Assembly (NCBI GenBank): GCA_019155205.2
Contig: JAHNZQ020000181.1
Span: 1,530,088-1,594,087 of the forward strand
Source: Gracilaria vermiculophylla
Lineage: Eukaryota > Rhodophyta > Florideophyceae > Gracilariales > Gracilariaceae
DNA length: 64,000 nt
Reading direction: 5' to 3'
The translations under genes were made by a program, and so were the position numbers. Below, in pieces: positions 9,039 to 18,158 of the stretch; the stretch's first letter is position 1, and each line of letters starts with the position of its first letter. The notes beneath the pieces were generated by a model. The model saw nothing but the letters and a program-made list of their open reading frames with translations, was not told the origin of the DNA and searched no databases.

Positions 9039-10001
9039 ATGGCGTTCCACGCCGCCGCCTTCGTCCTCAGCGCCGCCTCTGCTCCCACGTCCGCGCCGCT
9101 CCGCGCCGCGGGTGCCGCCTCCCTCCTGTCCCCGCTTCGCGCTTCCAGATGGCCGCACGCTCCTCTCCGCCGCCGCCGCTGCGCGCGCTGCGCGCCCCCC
9201 CGTCCGGCTCCCGCGCCCGTGCTCGTCATGCGCCACTACCGCCGCAATTCCTCCGCCGCGCGCCGCACCGCGCCCAAATCCCTCGCAAACCTCTCTCACA
9301 CAATCCGCGACGCATGGAGAAACGCCTCAAACAATGAGCGCTTCGCCATCGTTGTCGCCACCCTGGCCGCCCTCGCTTTCGCAGGCACCGTGCTCAACGT
9401 CGTCTTCAGCCTCTCGATCTTCCTCGCCGTCACCGTCGTCTCCCTCATCGCCGCCCCGCTCCTCTTCCTTGTCATGCTGTCCTTCACCGCCTTTATCGCC
9501 GGCATTCTCATGACTACGGGCTTTGCGTATGCCGTTTTCGGCGCTCCCATCTTTACAGTAGCGCTTATGACCAAGATGTTGCTGCCTGTCCTCGCCATAG
9601 GCGCTGGCGCCTCGTACGCTGTCACCCGCCTGTTACGCATCGCCGCTCCGAGGCGCCGTGCCACCCCCCGCCCTACTGCTGATTTTGAACGCCCTCCCGA
9701 GGCTGACACACCTGTCGACCAGTTTGAGCGCTTCGACGACATCCTCAGCGCTCGCGTGTCTGGCTCCCGAGCGAGAAACGCTGAGACATGGGCCCTCAAT
9801 GACGTCATCGACGAGTTGGACATCTCCGGTCTCGGCGAGTACCGACAGCTCTTCATACAAGAGAGAATTGACGGTCACGCCCTTCTAAATCTGAGCGACG
9901 ACGACATCAGAGCCGAGTTCGCTCCAACCATGCCGCTTGGCGACCGCATGCGTTTGATGCGCCTCGTCGCCAGACTGCGGAAGCGTTCTTCTCGCCTCTA
10001 A
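9039..10001 (+). CDS. Plastid-type membrane protein with C-terminal SAM (sterile alpha motif) domain
   Basis: Predicted 320 aa, starting at GCCATGG (9039). The frame extends further upstream but without a credible N terminus. Residues 1-75 are Ala/Arg/Ser/Pro-rich without acidic residues, like a plastid transit peptide. Residues about 100-190 hold three to four strongly hydrophobic segments (FAIVVATLAALAFAGTVLNVVF, FLAVTVVSLIAAPLLFLVML, FIAGILMTTGFAYAVF, MLLPVLAIGAGASYAV). Residues about 255-320 form a SAM domain: VIDELDISGLGEYRQLFIQ, then IDGHALLNLSDDDI, then LGDRMRLMRLVARLR, the classical five-helix pattern. SAM domains mediate self-association or partner binding, so this could be an envelope or thylakoid scaffold. 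Location is inferred. It converges with the VKOR gene. Confidence 0.8.
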   Translation: MAFHAAAFVLSAASAPTSAPLRAAGAASLLSPLRASRWPHAPLRRRRCARCAPPRPAPAPVLVMRHYRRNSSAARRTAPKSLANLSHTIRDAWRNASNNERFAIVVATLAALAFAGTVLNVVFSLSIFLAVTVVSLIAAPLLFLVMLSFTAFIAGILMTTGFAYAVFGAPIFTVALMTKMLLPVLAIGAGASYAVTRLLRIAAPRRRATPRPTADFERPPEADTPVDQFERFDDILSARVSGSRARNAETWALNDVIDELDISGLGEYRQLFIQERIDGHALLNLSDDDIRAEFAPTMPLGDRMRLMRLVARLRKRSSRL

Positions 10002-10227
10002 TAGTCACAGCCAACCACCTGCTGCATTATTTTTTTCCCCCCAGCCCATCACCTCGCACCTTGTAAACATTGCGCCCTGTGTATTCGTAAAACCTACCGC
10101 TTAAACCGACTTTTCACTCCTTCCTCAGCGTTTCGTTCGCGTCTTCGATATTGCAGCCAGAACCCCTCTTCCACCGTTTTACCCCGATTTTGGCTTTGCT
10201 ATCTGCCCCACAGCCTCCGACCATGGA

Positions 10228-11519
10228 CTACTTGGCTTTGGCCTCATCCGCTATTCTTTCCAGCTCTGAAATCTCAATCTCCCCGGGATACAGTTCTCCA
10301 TCGATTTCCCAAGTCGGATAGCCCGGGATTCGCTTTTGTCTGCACAGCTTGTACTGCGTGTTGACACCGTTTTTATCGCATTCAATGTACGGTATTCGAG
10401 AAAACGCCTGCTTTCCAAACCGTTGCTTCTGGTCGTAACAATGAGTGCACCAGAACGCGCCGTACATTTTGGTGTTCTTCTTTGCCAGCTTTTCCGAAGT
10501 TCTCTGGACGGAATTCAAAAGACAGAGGGGTGGGGGGCAAAAGGTGTGTAAGTTAGTCCGCTCTGGCTGGACGGGTGTTTGCTGGCGATGTCTTGCGCGT
10601 AACTTACGATTGCGGCGGAATCGGATGAGAGTGTGATCCTTGGAGGCTCCTGTGGGACGCCAGAGCCCTGTGCCTGCGAGTAGGCCGGCATGCCGAGGAA
10701 GAATAGCGCCGCCGCGCACACAGTGGCGAAAGATGCAGATGCAGCTCCGATTTTGAGCGCTGTTTTCCGGTCGGAAACCGCCCTCCCTATAAAGGCAGTT
10801 AAAACAAAGAGGGAGGTACTGAGGAATGCGGAAAAAACGCAGTAAGGGCACATTGAACGAATTACAAACACAAGAAGGCTCATCAGATATGCAGAAAACG
10901 TGAACATGGCGGAAGAGATCGCTAGCATTAAAGGCCTCGTGGCAGCATCGCGGATGGCATACATTTCATCTGCTGAAATTACTGTGGGCTTTTCACCGCC
11001 CTCTGATTCATCCTCTTCCTCCTTCGCAGTGAGCGGCCATATACAAAGATAAGCAAAAATGCCGTACGCTAACGCTCCGAACACGGTTAAGGGCACCCCT
11101 AGAAACGCCGAAAACGGCCCGGAAAGAACATCTAAACAACCTTGCGTTCCACAAATTGCGCCCGGTGATGAAAATAGTTTGTTGTATGTTAAATATACGG
11201 TCTCAGCTACCCCTATGACGGATATGGCTGAGAGAATCTTGCGAACATCCCTGAAAGATGGAAACCCGTCTGAAGACGGCTTTCCGTTTTGTGGAACAGC
11301 TTTATCATCAACCGGTGAAGAATTGGTGCACAATACTGGGCTTTTCAGCACAATTCTGGAATTGCCATACTCCGAGAAACGGAGTCTCGTTTGCCGATTT
11401 AAGGCTGATCTTTTCGAGAGTTGGGAATCTCTGGAGAAAACAAAAGTTTGAATGAATGAAATTGACGTGGGCGAACGGTTACGCATCTGGTGCAATCGCC
11501 TGGGACTCGAGAAGTCCAT
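10228..11519 (-). CDS. VKOR-thioredoxin fusion (LTO1-like), two exons
   Basis: Exon 1 is 11519-10608, intron 10607-10504 (104 bp), exon 2 is 10503-10228; 395 aa. The donor GTAAGT, branch CTAAC and acceptor CAG are visible and phase 0 is preserved. The first ~95 residues look like a plastid transit peptide. A VKOR domain with four to five helices follows, bearing the loop cysteines CGTQGC and the redox pair CPYC. After the intron comes a thioredoxin-like domain with the active site WCTHC and a GYPTW segment (cis-proline loop). In cyanobacteria and plants (LTO1) this fusion oxidises lumenal cysteines using quinone. Starts upstream of 11519 are possible. The gene is divergent from the CNNM gene, with 326 bp between starts. 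Confidence 0.93.
10504..10607 (-). other. Intron between VKOR and Trx domains
   Basis: The minus strand reads GTAAGT at 10607-10602, a CTAAC branch-like site and a CAG acceptor ending at 10504. Removing it joins the two domains in frame at the linker. Read through, it would encode a stop that cuts off the Trx domain. Confidence 0.88.
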
Positions 11520-11845
11520 GTCAATGTGAAAGCACGACTGCTCGGCAATTATTACAGGCTTAAACAAACGGTGGTACAGATGCTGGATAATAAACATAAA
11601 CACTACAGTTGATTCAACGGCACCTTGGATAGAGCCAGCTCAGGAATTTATGGCTGTTTTGGAAAACTGAGTTTTCGAGGCAGATTTGAACCAAAATTAA
11701 GATATGATCTCAGACCTCCTCCTCATAGTCTCAGTCATCTCCATCATTGGCTGTCTGGCGTGAGCTCCTCGTCCAGATTGTCTTCTCTGTTGGACCATAG
11801 CTGTTCAACTTGCCCATCTGAGCGATACATGCTCAAAGGGATTTC

Positions 11846-14089
11846 TTGCTTTTGATCAAACCGCATCGCACCGATGTGTCCATAGGAGCGCGCCTGAGTA
11901 TTGTGACGCAACTTGATCTTGTGCGGCTCTCCAGGTGGGAAGGAAGTCATCTGCTCGCCGTGGCCTATTCAATTTGTTCTATCAAACCAACAGCGCCACG
12001 GTCAGTTTTTGCCTTTCACCATATTCCCTCCGTTTCTCATCTGCACAGCTCCTCGAATTCTCCGCATTCTTCACACCAAGCATCAGCTTTTACGTCAAAC
12101 AGATTGAGTCGGGCGCACTGGCGTGCGACCCGAGTAACAAAATTACGAAGGCGTGCTCCGCGGTTTTGTGCAGATGCAACATTATCTGCGGAGCACGCCA
12201 CACCCGCTCCTGACGGCCATAAGCGAAACCTCGAGTTGGCATATGCGGACCGGGCAGTATTCATCGTGAAGTCCGCTTTATCCGGCGCTCTACCACTTTG
12301 GTATGTATTTCGCAAAGTGCTTATCGGAATCGCCGCTCTTTTACTTTCATCTCTTTTTAAATCGTCAACAAGCATTGGTTCTGCTTTCTTTCTAAGTAGA
12401 ATCGAATACAACGCTCCCATAGGTGGTAAGCCCACAAGGGGGTTCCACAGTTCGAGAAGATGTTTTGCAACTGTATATCCAGTGCCCACGACATATCGCC
12501 GAGTTTCATCGTCCATGCCCTTGCGCTCGGGCTTGAGTACCGTTATCGGGGGAAATGTGCTTCCGACAAGCCTGGCGCATGTTGCTCCGAGGTCTGCAAT
12601 TCAGTCAGCCGAAAAACCGCCTGTGCAGAAGAGTTTAGTGGCTATAGCGAGCGTGATGTTCACCGTAGCGGCTGCCTTAGCTGCCGCGGAGACAGCAATT
12701 ACAACTCTCTGGCCATGGAAAGTGCGAGAGCTTGCTGAAAAAGAAGGCGACAAGTCGCCGTTTGCACTCCTGGAATCGGATCTGACGCGTTTTCTTACCA
12801 CAATATTGGTTTCGACTACTTCTGCGACAATATTTTCAACTGCCATTGCCACAGAGTTAGCAGGGGAAGTCTTCGGAACTGCCTCTGTTGGTTACGTTAC
12901 AGCTGCCATGACTGTTTTCTTCCTTTTCTTTGGCGAAATTCTTCCGAAGGCCTTGGCAGTCCATGCTCCTGCAAAAGTGGCTCGCATAATGGTGCCATTC
13001 ATTAGTACGCTATCAATAATAGTTTATCCGGTAGGAAAGCTGCTGGCTTCTGTTTCTACATTCATCTTACGTCGTCTCAAGCTCCCCTTAGAAAATGATG
13101 CGACAGTCAGTGAAGAGGAACTCAGGCTTATCGTCGCTGGAGCTGATCGTTCTGGTAGTATTGAAAAGTACGAGTCACAAATTATTCACAACGTTCTGGA
13201 TCTTGAAGAGACTGGTGTGAAAGCTGTCATGTGCCCCAGAGTTGATATGGTAGCCATTCCAAACGACAATACAATGGCACAGTTATTGGATCTAGAAAAA
13301 GAATCACACTATTCACGAATGCCGGTCTATGAAGGTACCATTGACAATATTGTCGGTATCGCATTGGCAAAATCGTTGTTACGCTACCTGAATGAGGAGT
13401 CGGAACTGCTGCAAAAGACACGGGTTGCTGAAGTCATGGAACCAGCTTTCTTCGTTCCAGAATCTATGTCAGTTTGGGTAGCCTTGGAGGAAATGAGAAA
13501 GAGACGGTTACACATGGCTGTTGTTGTCGACGAATATGGAGGCACAGCCGGTTTAGTAACATTAGAAGATATTCTGGAGGAGGTCGTGGGAGAAATCTAT
13601 GATGAGGATGATGACTATGAAGCCGAATCACAGTTCATCGCGAGTGTTGGTGAGAATATCTACGATGTAGATGGTCAGACGAGTCTTGAAAAAGTCGCGG
13701 AAGCGTTTAATCTTGTCCTCTCGGAGGATGACCTAGGTGATTATGGAACGATATCAGGCTTTATTTGTGCTCAAATGGGTGGTATTCCTGAAATGGGCGA
13801 AGAGGTTGTTGTGTCTCATGTTCGCTTTCGAGTGGCAGAAGCCAATGATCGAAGGATCATAAGCTTGAGGGCTGAAATTCTAACGGAAGAAGAAGTCGCA
13901 AAGATAGCCGAAGAAGAACAGCGTCTCAAAGAGAGCGAAGATGAAGCGGAAAACCAGGATCCACTCCGAAATGTTTTAGATGTGGAACCGACTCCCAAGA
14001 AACAGAAGCATTTAAACCCTGATGACAGCGCAAGTTCGAAGAATGATTCAGTAGAAAAGAGTGTCGAGGGCTTCCCAACGGTGGACTAG
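11846..14089 (+). CDS. CNNM/CorC-HlyC family membrane transporter (DUF21 + CBS pair), probably plastid
   Basis: ORF of 747 aa. The first ~220 residues are basic and Ser-rich with a hydrophobic patch; the true start or a small N-terminal intron is uncertain, and the conserved part starts near residue 224-255. DUF21/CNNM transmembrane domain at about 255-430 (three helices, with the FGEILPKALAVH motif of this family), two CBS motifs at about 455-585 (VMCPRVDMVAI; VAEVMEPAFFVPES; AVVVDEYGGTAGLVTLEDILEEVVGEI), and a CorC_HlyC C-terminal domain at about 595-690, then a charged tail. Relatives include CorC, animal CNNMs and the plant envelope magnesium-release proteins MGR8/9. The likely role is Mg2+ or divalent-cation export with nucleotide sensing by the CBS pair. 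Confidence 0.92.
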   Translation: MLLIKPHRTDVSIGARLSIVTQLDLVRLSRWEGSHLLAVAYSICSIKPTAPRSVFAFHHIPSVSHLHSSSNSPHSSHQASAFTSNRLSRAHWRATRVTKLRRRAPRFCADATLSAEHATPAPDGHKRNLELAYADRAVFIVKSALSGALPLWYVFRKVLIGIAALLLSSLFKSSTSIGSAFFLSRIEYNAPIGGKPTRGFHSSRRCFATVYPVPTTYRRVSSSMPLRSGLSTVIGGNVLPTSLAHVAPRSAIQSAEKPPVQKSLVAIASVMFTVAAALAAAETAITTLWPWKVRELAEKEGDKSPFALLESDLTRFLTTILVSTTSATIFSTAIATELAGEVFGTASVGYVTAAMTVFFLFFGEILPKALAVHAPAKVARIMVPFISTLSIIVYPVGKLLASVSTFILRRLKLPLENDATVSEEELRLIVAGADRSGSIEKYESQIIHNVLDLEETGVKAVMCPRVDMVAIPNDNTMAQLLDLEKESHYSRMPVYEGTIDNIVGIALAKSLLRYLNEESELLQKTRVAEVMEPAFFVPESMSVWVALEEMRKRRLHMAVVVDEYGGTAGLVTLEDILEEVVGEIYDEDDDYEAESQFIASVGENIYDVDGQTSLEKVAEAFNLVLSEDDLGDYGTISGFICAQMGGIPEMGEEVVVSHVRFRVAEANDRRIISLRAEILTEEEVAKIAEEEQRLKESEDEAENQDPLRNVLDVEPTPKKQKHLNPDDSASSKNDSVEKSVEGFPTVD

Positions 14090-14214
14090 CAGTGTACGTG
14101 ATGTTCATGCAGTACGCAAAGGTCTTCAGTCCCCGTGTCAATCAGAAGGATGAATAATTTAACTTATACGAGTCAATGCCCTCATTCACGCCTCCAGCCT
14201 GTTCTTAAACGTTT

Positions 14215-14665
14215 TTATTCCAACGCTGTGTCAATGGCGTCAAACAGCTTTCAACCAAGGAGAATTGTTAGGTAAAGTGCATGGTCGTCCTTCGAAAGTT
14301 ACAATGGATAAATGTTTCAAACATACCTGGAATCTCATTAGAGTATCAATTGTGATTCTCAATTTTGCACTCTCCTGAATGAGTGCTAACTCCACTGGGG
14401 ATGAAGAAAACTCTTCACTTGTGTTGTCGAGCACGTCCAAGACCGTTTTACTCAATAGTTTTTCACGTAGCTCATTAAATTCCTTTTCCATCTCAAGGAA
14501 GCGCTGTCTGCGTGACTCACAGTTAGAACAAGAACGGGGTTGCTTCTCTTGGGCAGAAGTGCCAGCATAGGCAGAAAAGCCATCGAGGCTCTGCAACTGT
14601 TTCGATCTCTCCTTTGATGTTAGACCGACAAATGTTTTTCCCCGCGGTCTAAGTGAATGTGACAT
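14215..14665 (-). CDS. Small helical protein of unknown function, two exons
   Basis: Exon 1 is 14665-14327 (113 codons), intron 14326-14248 (79 bp: donor GTATGT, CTAAC branch, AAAG acceptor), exon 2 is 14247-14215 encoding ten residues and a TAA stop. Total 123 aa. The protein starts with a basic segment, has a CSNC pair around residue 47, then a charged, heptad-like helix (FLEMEKEFNELREKLL) and a second predicted helix near the C terminus. No family is recognised. Without splicing the ORF would end in an unconvincing tail. The phase-0 junction and clear splice signals support the model. Its 3' end faces the CNNM gene, 125 bp away. Confidence 0.7.
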
Positions 14666-15406
14666 TGCGGACTAGCTACAAGGCATCGCGATGGTTTCAG
14701 TGTTAGTCTAGCGAACATCAAACGACTTGTAAACCGACTGATGCCACAAAGAACTCAAAATACAAAGGACTGATGTAATGCTCATGGCCCGATCATTTCA
14801 TTGCCTACGGTGTTGACGTTTCTCTCACTTTAACCTGTCCCCGTAGATTTTGCTCTCCAGCTCGTTTCTTTGAACAGTTCAATTGCTTGGCGAATATGAG
14901 TCACAAGATACGAAAAAACAGAATTTTGTAGGTGAACAAGATCACCCATATCATATGGTACTGGAATTTTAATTCATTATCGGAAGTCATTGGTGATTTG
15001 CAACAAAGCGAAGGAATTGAGTATAGAAAATCTTCACGCTCTTTAGAGTCAAAAGATTCTTTCCCCGGAACTTGTCGCATTTGATTCACTCATAATCGTC
15101 TTGTCTAAGCTGCCGCGCGGTTCAGGAAGTCCACGCAAGATGCACGGGGAGGCCATGATTATATACATAGAGTTGTCCCTGTCACCCGCTTCCTGCCAGA
15201 AAATAATGTCCGGGTTAACTTTACGACCTACGAGCAATTGCGTTGTCCATATACATGCTTTCACAAAACGGATTTCGCATAACAGCAATAAGCAATTGCA
15301 TATCAAAAATTAGAAGAACTTCTAACATATGACCATGCACATGAAACGAGTCTCTCCCCACGATTTACGTTCGGCTGCTCGCAATTCTTCCAAAGATCTA
15401 TCCTCA
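14666..15406. other. Intergenic region with one doubtful minus-strand ORF
   Basis: No confident gene. The minus-strand ORF 15306-15049 (85 aa) has natural-looking composition and contains VNPDIIFWQEAGDRDNSMY, which could be an exon or relic, but I can identify neither family nor splice partners. Confidence 0.35.
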
Positions 15407-16219
15407 CTACATTAGCGATGCTGGATTGGGTGAGCCAAGACCAGCGATAAATTTCTCACTCGGACCCTTAACTTGCGGCATCAACACATTGTCTATTAAT
15501 CCATAAGTTCGAGCCTCCGGTGCAGTCAAGTACATATCCCTGCTCAGGTCTTTCTTGAGCTGTTCTGTGCTTCTCCCCGTGAACTGATTCAAACCGTCTA
15601 TGATTCTATTGCGCTGGTTGAGAATATTTCGCACTTCAATCGCCACGTCAGAGGCCTGGCCTCTCATGGTATCAGGCAGAGACGGACTTTGCAGCAGGAA
15701 GCGTGAATTTGGAAGAGCCATGCGTTTCCCCTTTGTTCCGGCGGCAACTAGAAATGCGCTCATGGAGGCAGCGAGACCAAGGTTCAGCGTTACCACAGGG
15801 AACGACAGAGCTCGCATGCAGTCATAGACGGCAAGTCCAGCGGGTATTGTGCCACCTGGGCAGTTGAAATACATTGAAACATTCGCTTTGGCGTCATCGT
15901 TTTCCAGGTAGAGAAGGACAGCAATAATCTGATTTGCAGACTCGTCGTCAAGGTCTTGCCCGACGTAGATAATTCGCTCTCGGTACAGACGGTTAAATAT
16001 ATCTATAAACTCATGGTTTTGGGCGCCTGGTGCCTTGTACGGAACTTTCGGAACTCCTCCGGCCATTTTAAGCGCATTATTAGCTGGCGGCCGACGCCGA
16101 CAAGCTTTTGATTGTGTGAATGACCGAGACGGCAGCCTGACGGCATGAGTCCCGACAAATGTGGCGCAGTGGACCATTGGATGACTTTGGCTATCGTTTC
16201 GTAGCTGCGAAAAGTGCAA
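15407..16219 (-). CDS. ClpP-like protease subunit lacking the catalytic His (ClpR type), plastid
   Basis: 270 aa; Met1, Met15 or Met52 may start it. The N terminus before AQNHEFIDIFNRLYRERIIYVG is transit-peptide-like. The ClpP fold is full length: IIYVGQDLDDESANQIIAVLLYLE, the glycine-rich NCPGGTIPAGLAVYD, GLAASMSAFLVAAGTKGKR with the nucleophile-position Ser retained, then FLLQSP where active ClpP has the catalytic His (IHQP): here Gln. The region around the third triad residue (SRDMYLTAPEARTYGLID) retains Asp. Loss of the His defines an inactive ClpR-like subunit, as in cyanobacterial and plastid ClpP/R cores. It should assemble in the stromal Clp protease ring. Intronless. Confidence 0.9.
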   Translation of the reverse strand: MHFSQLRNDSQSHPMVHCATFVGTHAVRLPSRSFTQSKACRRRPPANNALKMAGGVPKVPYKAPGAQNHEFIDIFNRLYRERIIYVGQDLDDESANQIIAVLLYLENDDAKANVSMYFNCPGGTIPAGLAVYDCMRALSFPVVTLNLGLAASMSAFLVAAGTKGKRMALPNSRFLLQSPSLPDTMRGQASDVAIEVRNILNQRNRIIDGLNQFTGRSTEQLKKDLSRDMYLTAPEARTYGLIDNVLMPQVKGPSEKFIAGLGSPNPASLM

Positions 16220-16674
16220 GTTGTACTAGATATCCGCTGAAAGACCTTTTGCAAGTAGTTGAACAAGTTTAACTCACGTCTGCCAGGTTGGTCGCCAGAT
16301 GGGGTTTAAGATACGTCACTTAACCACAAGTAGCCCGGAATGCTTGAGTCAACGGTGCGACTGAGATCAATGACACGATTTTGATTAGGGCTCGAAAAGG
16401 TTTAAAAAACCCGCAATTTTAGGCAGTTCTCCACAATCTGGATGGTGTGGCTCACTGTATGTACCGTTTCTGTGCATTTGGCAAAGTCGCCTCATCAGTT
16501 GAGGAACAACGCCATTTCTTCAGATGGCTAACTCAAGTTGCGGTGTATTTCATCATGAGACAGGATAAGGATTCTAACCACGGCTTAGAAGGGTAATCAA
16601 AGAGCCTCACCACTTGTGGAGCTCGTTCTACGCAAACTTTGAGGCACGCTGAAACTGCGAACGGAAATCGAAGT
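16220..16674. promoter_or_regulatory. Divergent intergenic region between ClpR and the 16675 gene
   Basis: About 450 bp between the starts of two divergent genes, so it should hold both promoters. No specific motif was recognised. Confidence 0.4.
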
Positions 16675-17769
16675 ATGGCTTTCCTTCTTGCACCAGCACC
16701 ACAGTTGGTCATCAAGCGATCACATTATACTTTTCCGGTAACCTGTGAACACCGCGAATATCGCAAGTCGTCGGGTACAAATCGCACGTTTTTCGTTGCA
16801 GCTGCAGCAGCCGTGTTGTCCGTTCCTTTTATTTCCAACGAACGAGAAGGAGCGCAATCTTTGTACACAAAAGCGGCCCCCGGCGTCGCAACTGCCGCAG
16901 TCGCCGCTTTTCTGTTGTTCAGACGCCAGAAATCCTCCCGAACTGTAATTGCGAGAGCAGCGCCACATACGGGCGACTCCGAAACACGGTTGCCAGACGA
17001 ACAACAGCATGATCTTCAGGCCGCCGGGTTAAGAAACCCTGGCGTCAACGCTGAGAGTCGAAAAGAATGGTCTTTCGCAGAAGGACAAACTGTAGAGACG
17101 CCCCCATCTGGACCCCAAAATCAAACAAGTTGGCCGGCTCCAAACCCTGGGGAGTCGTATTCAGCCAGCTCTTCTTCTGAAACACGTAATTCAGTGACGG
17201 AAGGGGTCCGAAAGCCGGCTGTTGGGATGGACACATCATCCCTTTTTTCGCACATGAGAGCTGAATTCGCGTCAGTTCCTACCAGCGAACAAGAAAGAAT
17301 GAAGCCTGAAAACACGGGTTCAGGTGGAAACCAAGAAGAACGTTTCGACATCCAAGGTACACCCGACATTTCAGCCGTTCCTCGAAGGGAAAGAAACGAA
17401 TTTTCATTGTTGCAACATCCGTCTTCTATATCTGCTACTGATGTCATGCGTTGGTGCATGCGGGCTCCGGTTTTCATTTTATCAGACGTAGTTGTACCCG
17501 TCGCACAAGTGTCGTCTATACTATGGTATGATTGTAAGCAATGGATTCTGGAAACAAGAACCCAGAAAGAGAAACTGTACTTCATAGAGGAACCTCGCCG
17601 GACAGAGGATGTCTTCAGTTCGGTTAAAAATGACGATGGAATCTCATGGGACTGGGGCGGGCAGGATGTGGAACTGACGAAGGAAGAGCAACAGGTGAAG
17701 GAGTTTCAAGAAAACGTACATATGGTTTTTGGGTATGCCCAAAGAGCATTTCGCGGTCTATTTAAGTAG
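16675..17769 (+). CDS. Probable organelle membrane protein of unknown function
   Basis: 364 aa from the ATG at 16675 (AGTATGGCT); an ATG at 16639 would add 12 residues. Residues about 35-45 are basic and Ser-rich, followed by two short hydrophobic stretches (FFVAAAAAVLSVPFI and GVATAAVAAFLLFRR) that could be membrane anchors. The middle is polar, Ser/Glu/Pro-rich and probably disordered. A more hydrophobic C-terminal part (VMRWCMRAPVFILSDVVVPVAQVSSILWYD) precedes an amphipathic helix and a conserved-looking end (FGYAQRAFRGLFK). No family is recognised; plastid location is a guess from the N terminus. Confidence 0.65.
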   Translation: MAFLLAPAPQLVIKRSHYTFPVTCEHREYRKSSGTNRTFFVAAAAAVLSVPFISNEREGAQSLYTKAAPGVATAAVAAFLLFRRQKSSRTVIARAAPHTGDSETRLPDEQQHDLQAAGLRNPGVNAESRKEWSFAEGQTVETPPSGPQNQTSWPAPNPGESYSASSSSETRNSVTEGVRKPAVGMDTSSLFSHMRAEFASVPTSEQERMKPENTGSGGNQEERFDIQGTPDISAVPRRERNEFSLLQHPSSISATDVMRWCMRAPVFILSDVVVPVAQVSSILWYDCKQWILETRTQKEKLYFIEEPRRTEDVFSSVKNDDGISWDWGGQDVELTKEEQQVKEFQENVHMVFGYAQRAFRGLFK

Positions 17770-18158
17770 GAATAGGGATATGCCGGGAAGATGACATTAG
17801 GCTTTTTGTGCTTCTGCTGAATGCTGCAGTCGCGTTTATCATTTAGGCTAGGCCTCGCGCGCTTAGCCCTTACCATCACAGATTCTTGATATGACTGGTT
17901 GCAGACTACCGTCTACCGTATCGAGAGCTCTTTTATCCGAACAAAAGTTTCTGAACACACTAACACTAAAGTTACAAATAGACGAATAAAGCAAAGCGTA
18001 AAGAAAACCAGTGTCGATAATTCCCAAGTATATCGCTATGGGTAGATTAATGGCTTCTAGTTTGTTTTCACAATAGCCACGTTCTATAAGCCACAGTCTT
18101 CTCCGTCGTACGCGTTGCTGTAGTGTAGAGTCCTTGCCGACTATGTGGACTTCCCCGT
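17770..18158. other. Intergenic region between convergent genes
   Basis: Holds the 3' flanks of two convergent genes. No ORF or motif of note. Confidence 0.4.

Noticed and set aside
15049..15306. 85-aa minus-strand ORF with RDNSM, similar to the end of the 987-3545 protein
   Set aside because: The shared stretch is only a few residues and could be chance; no start, splice partner or domain was found.
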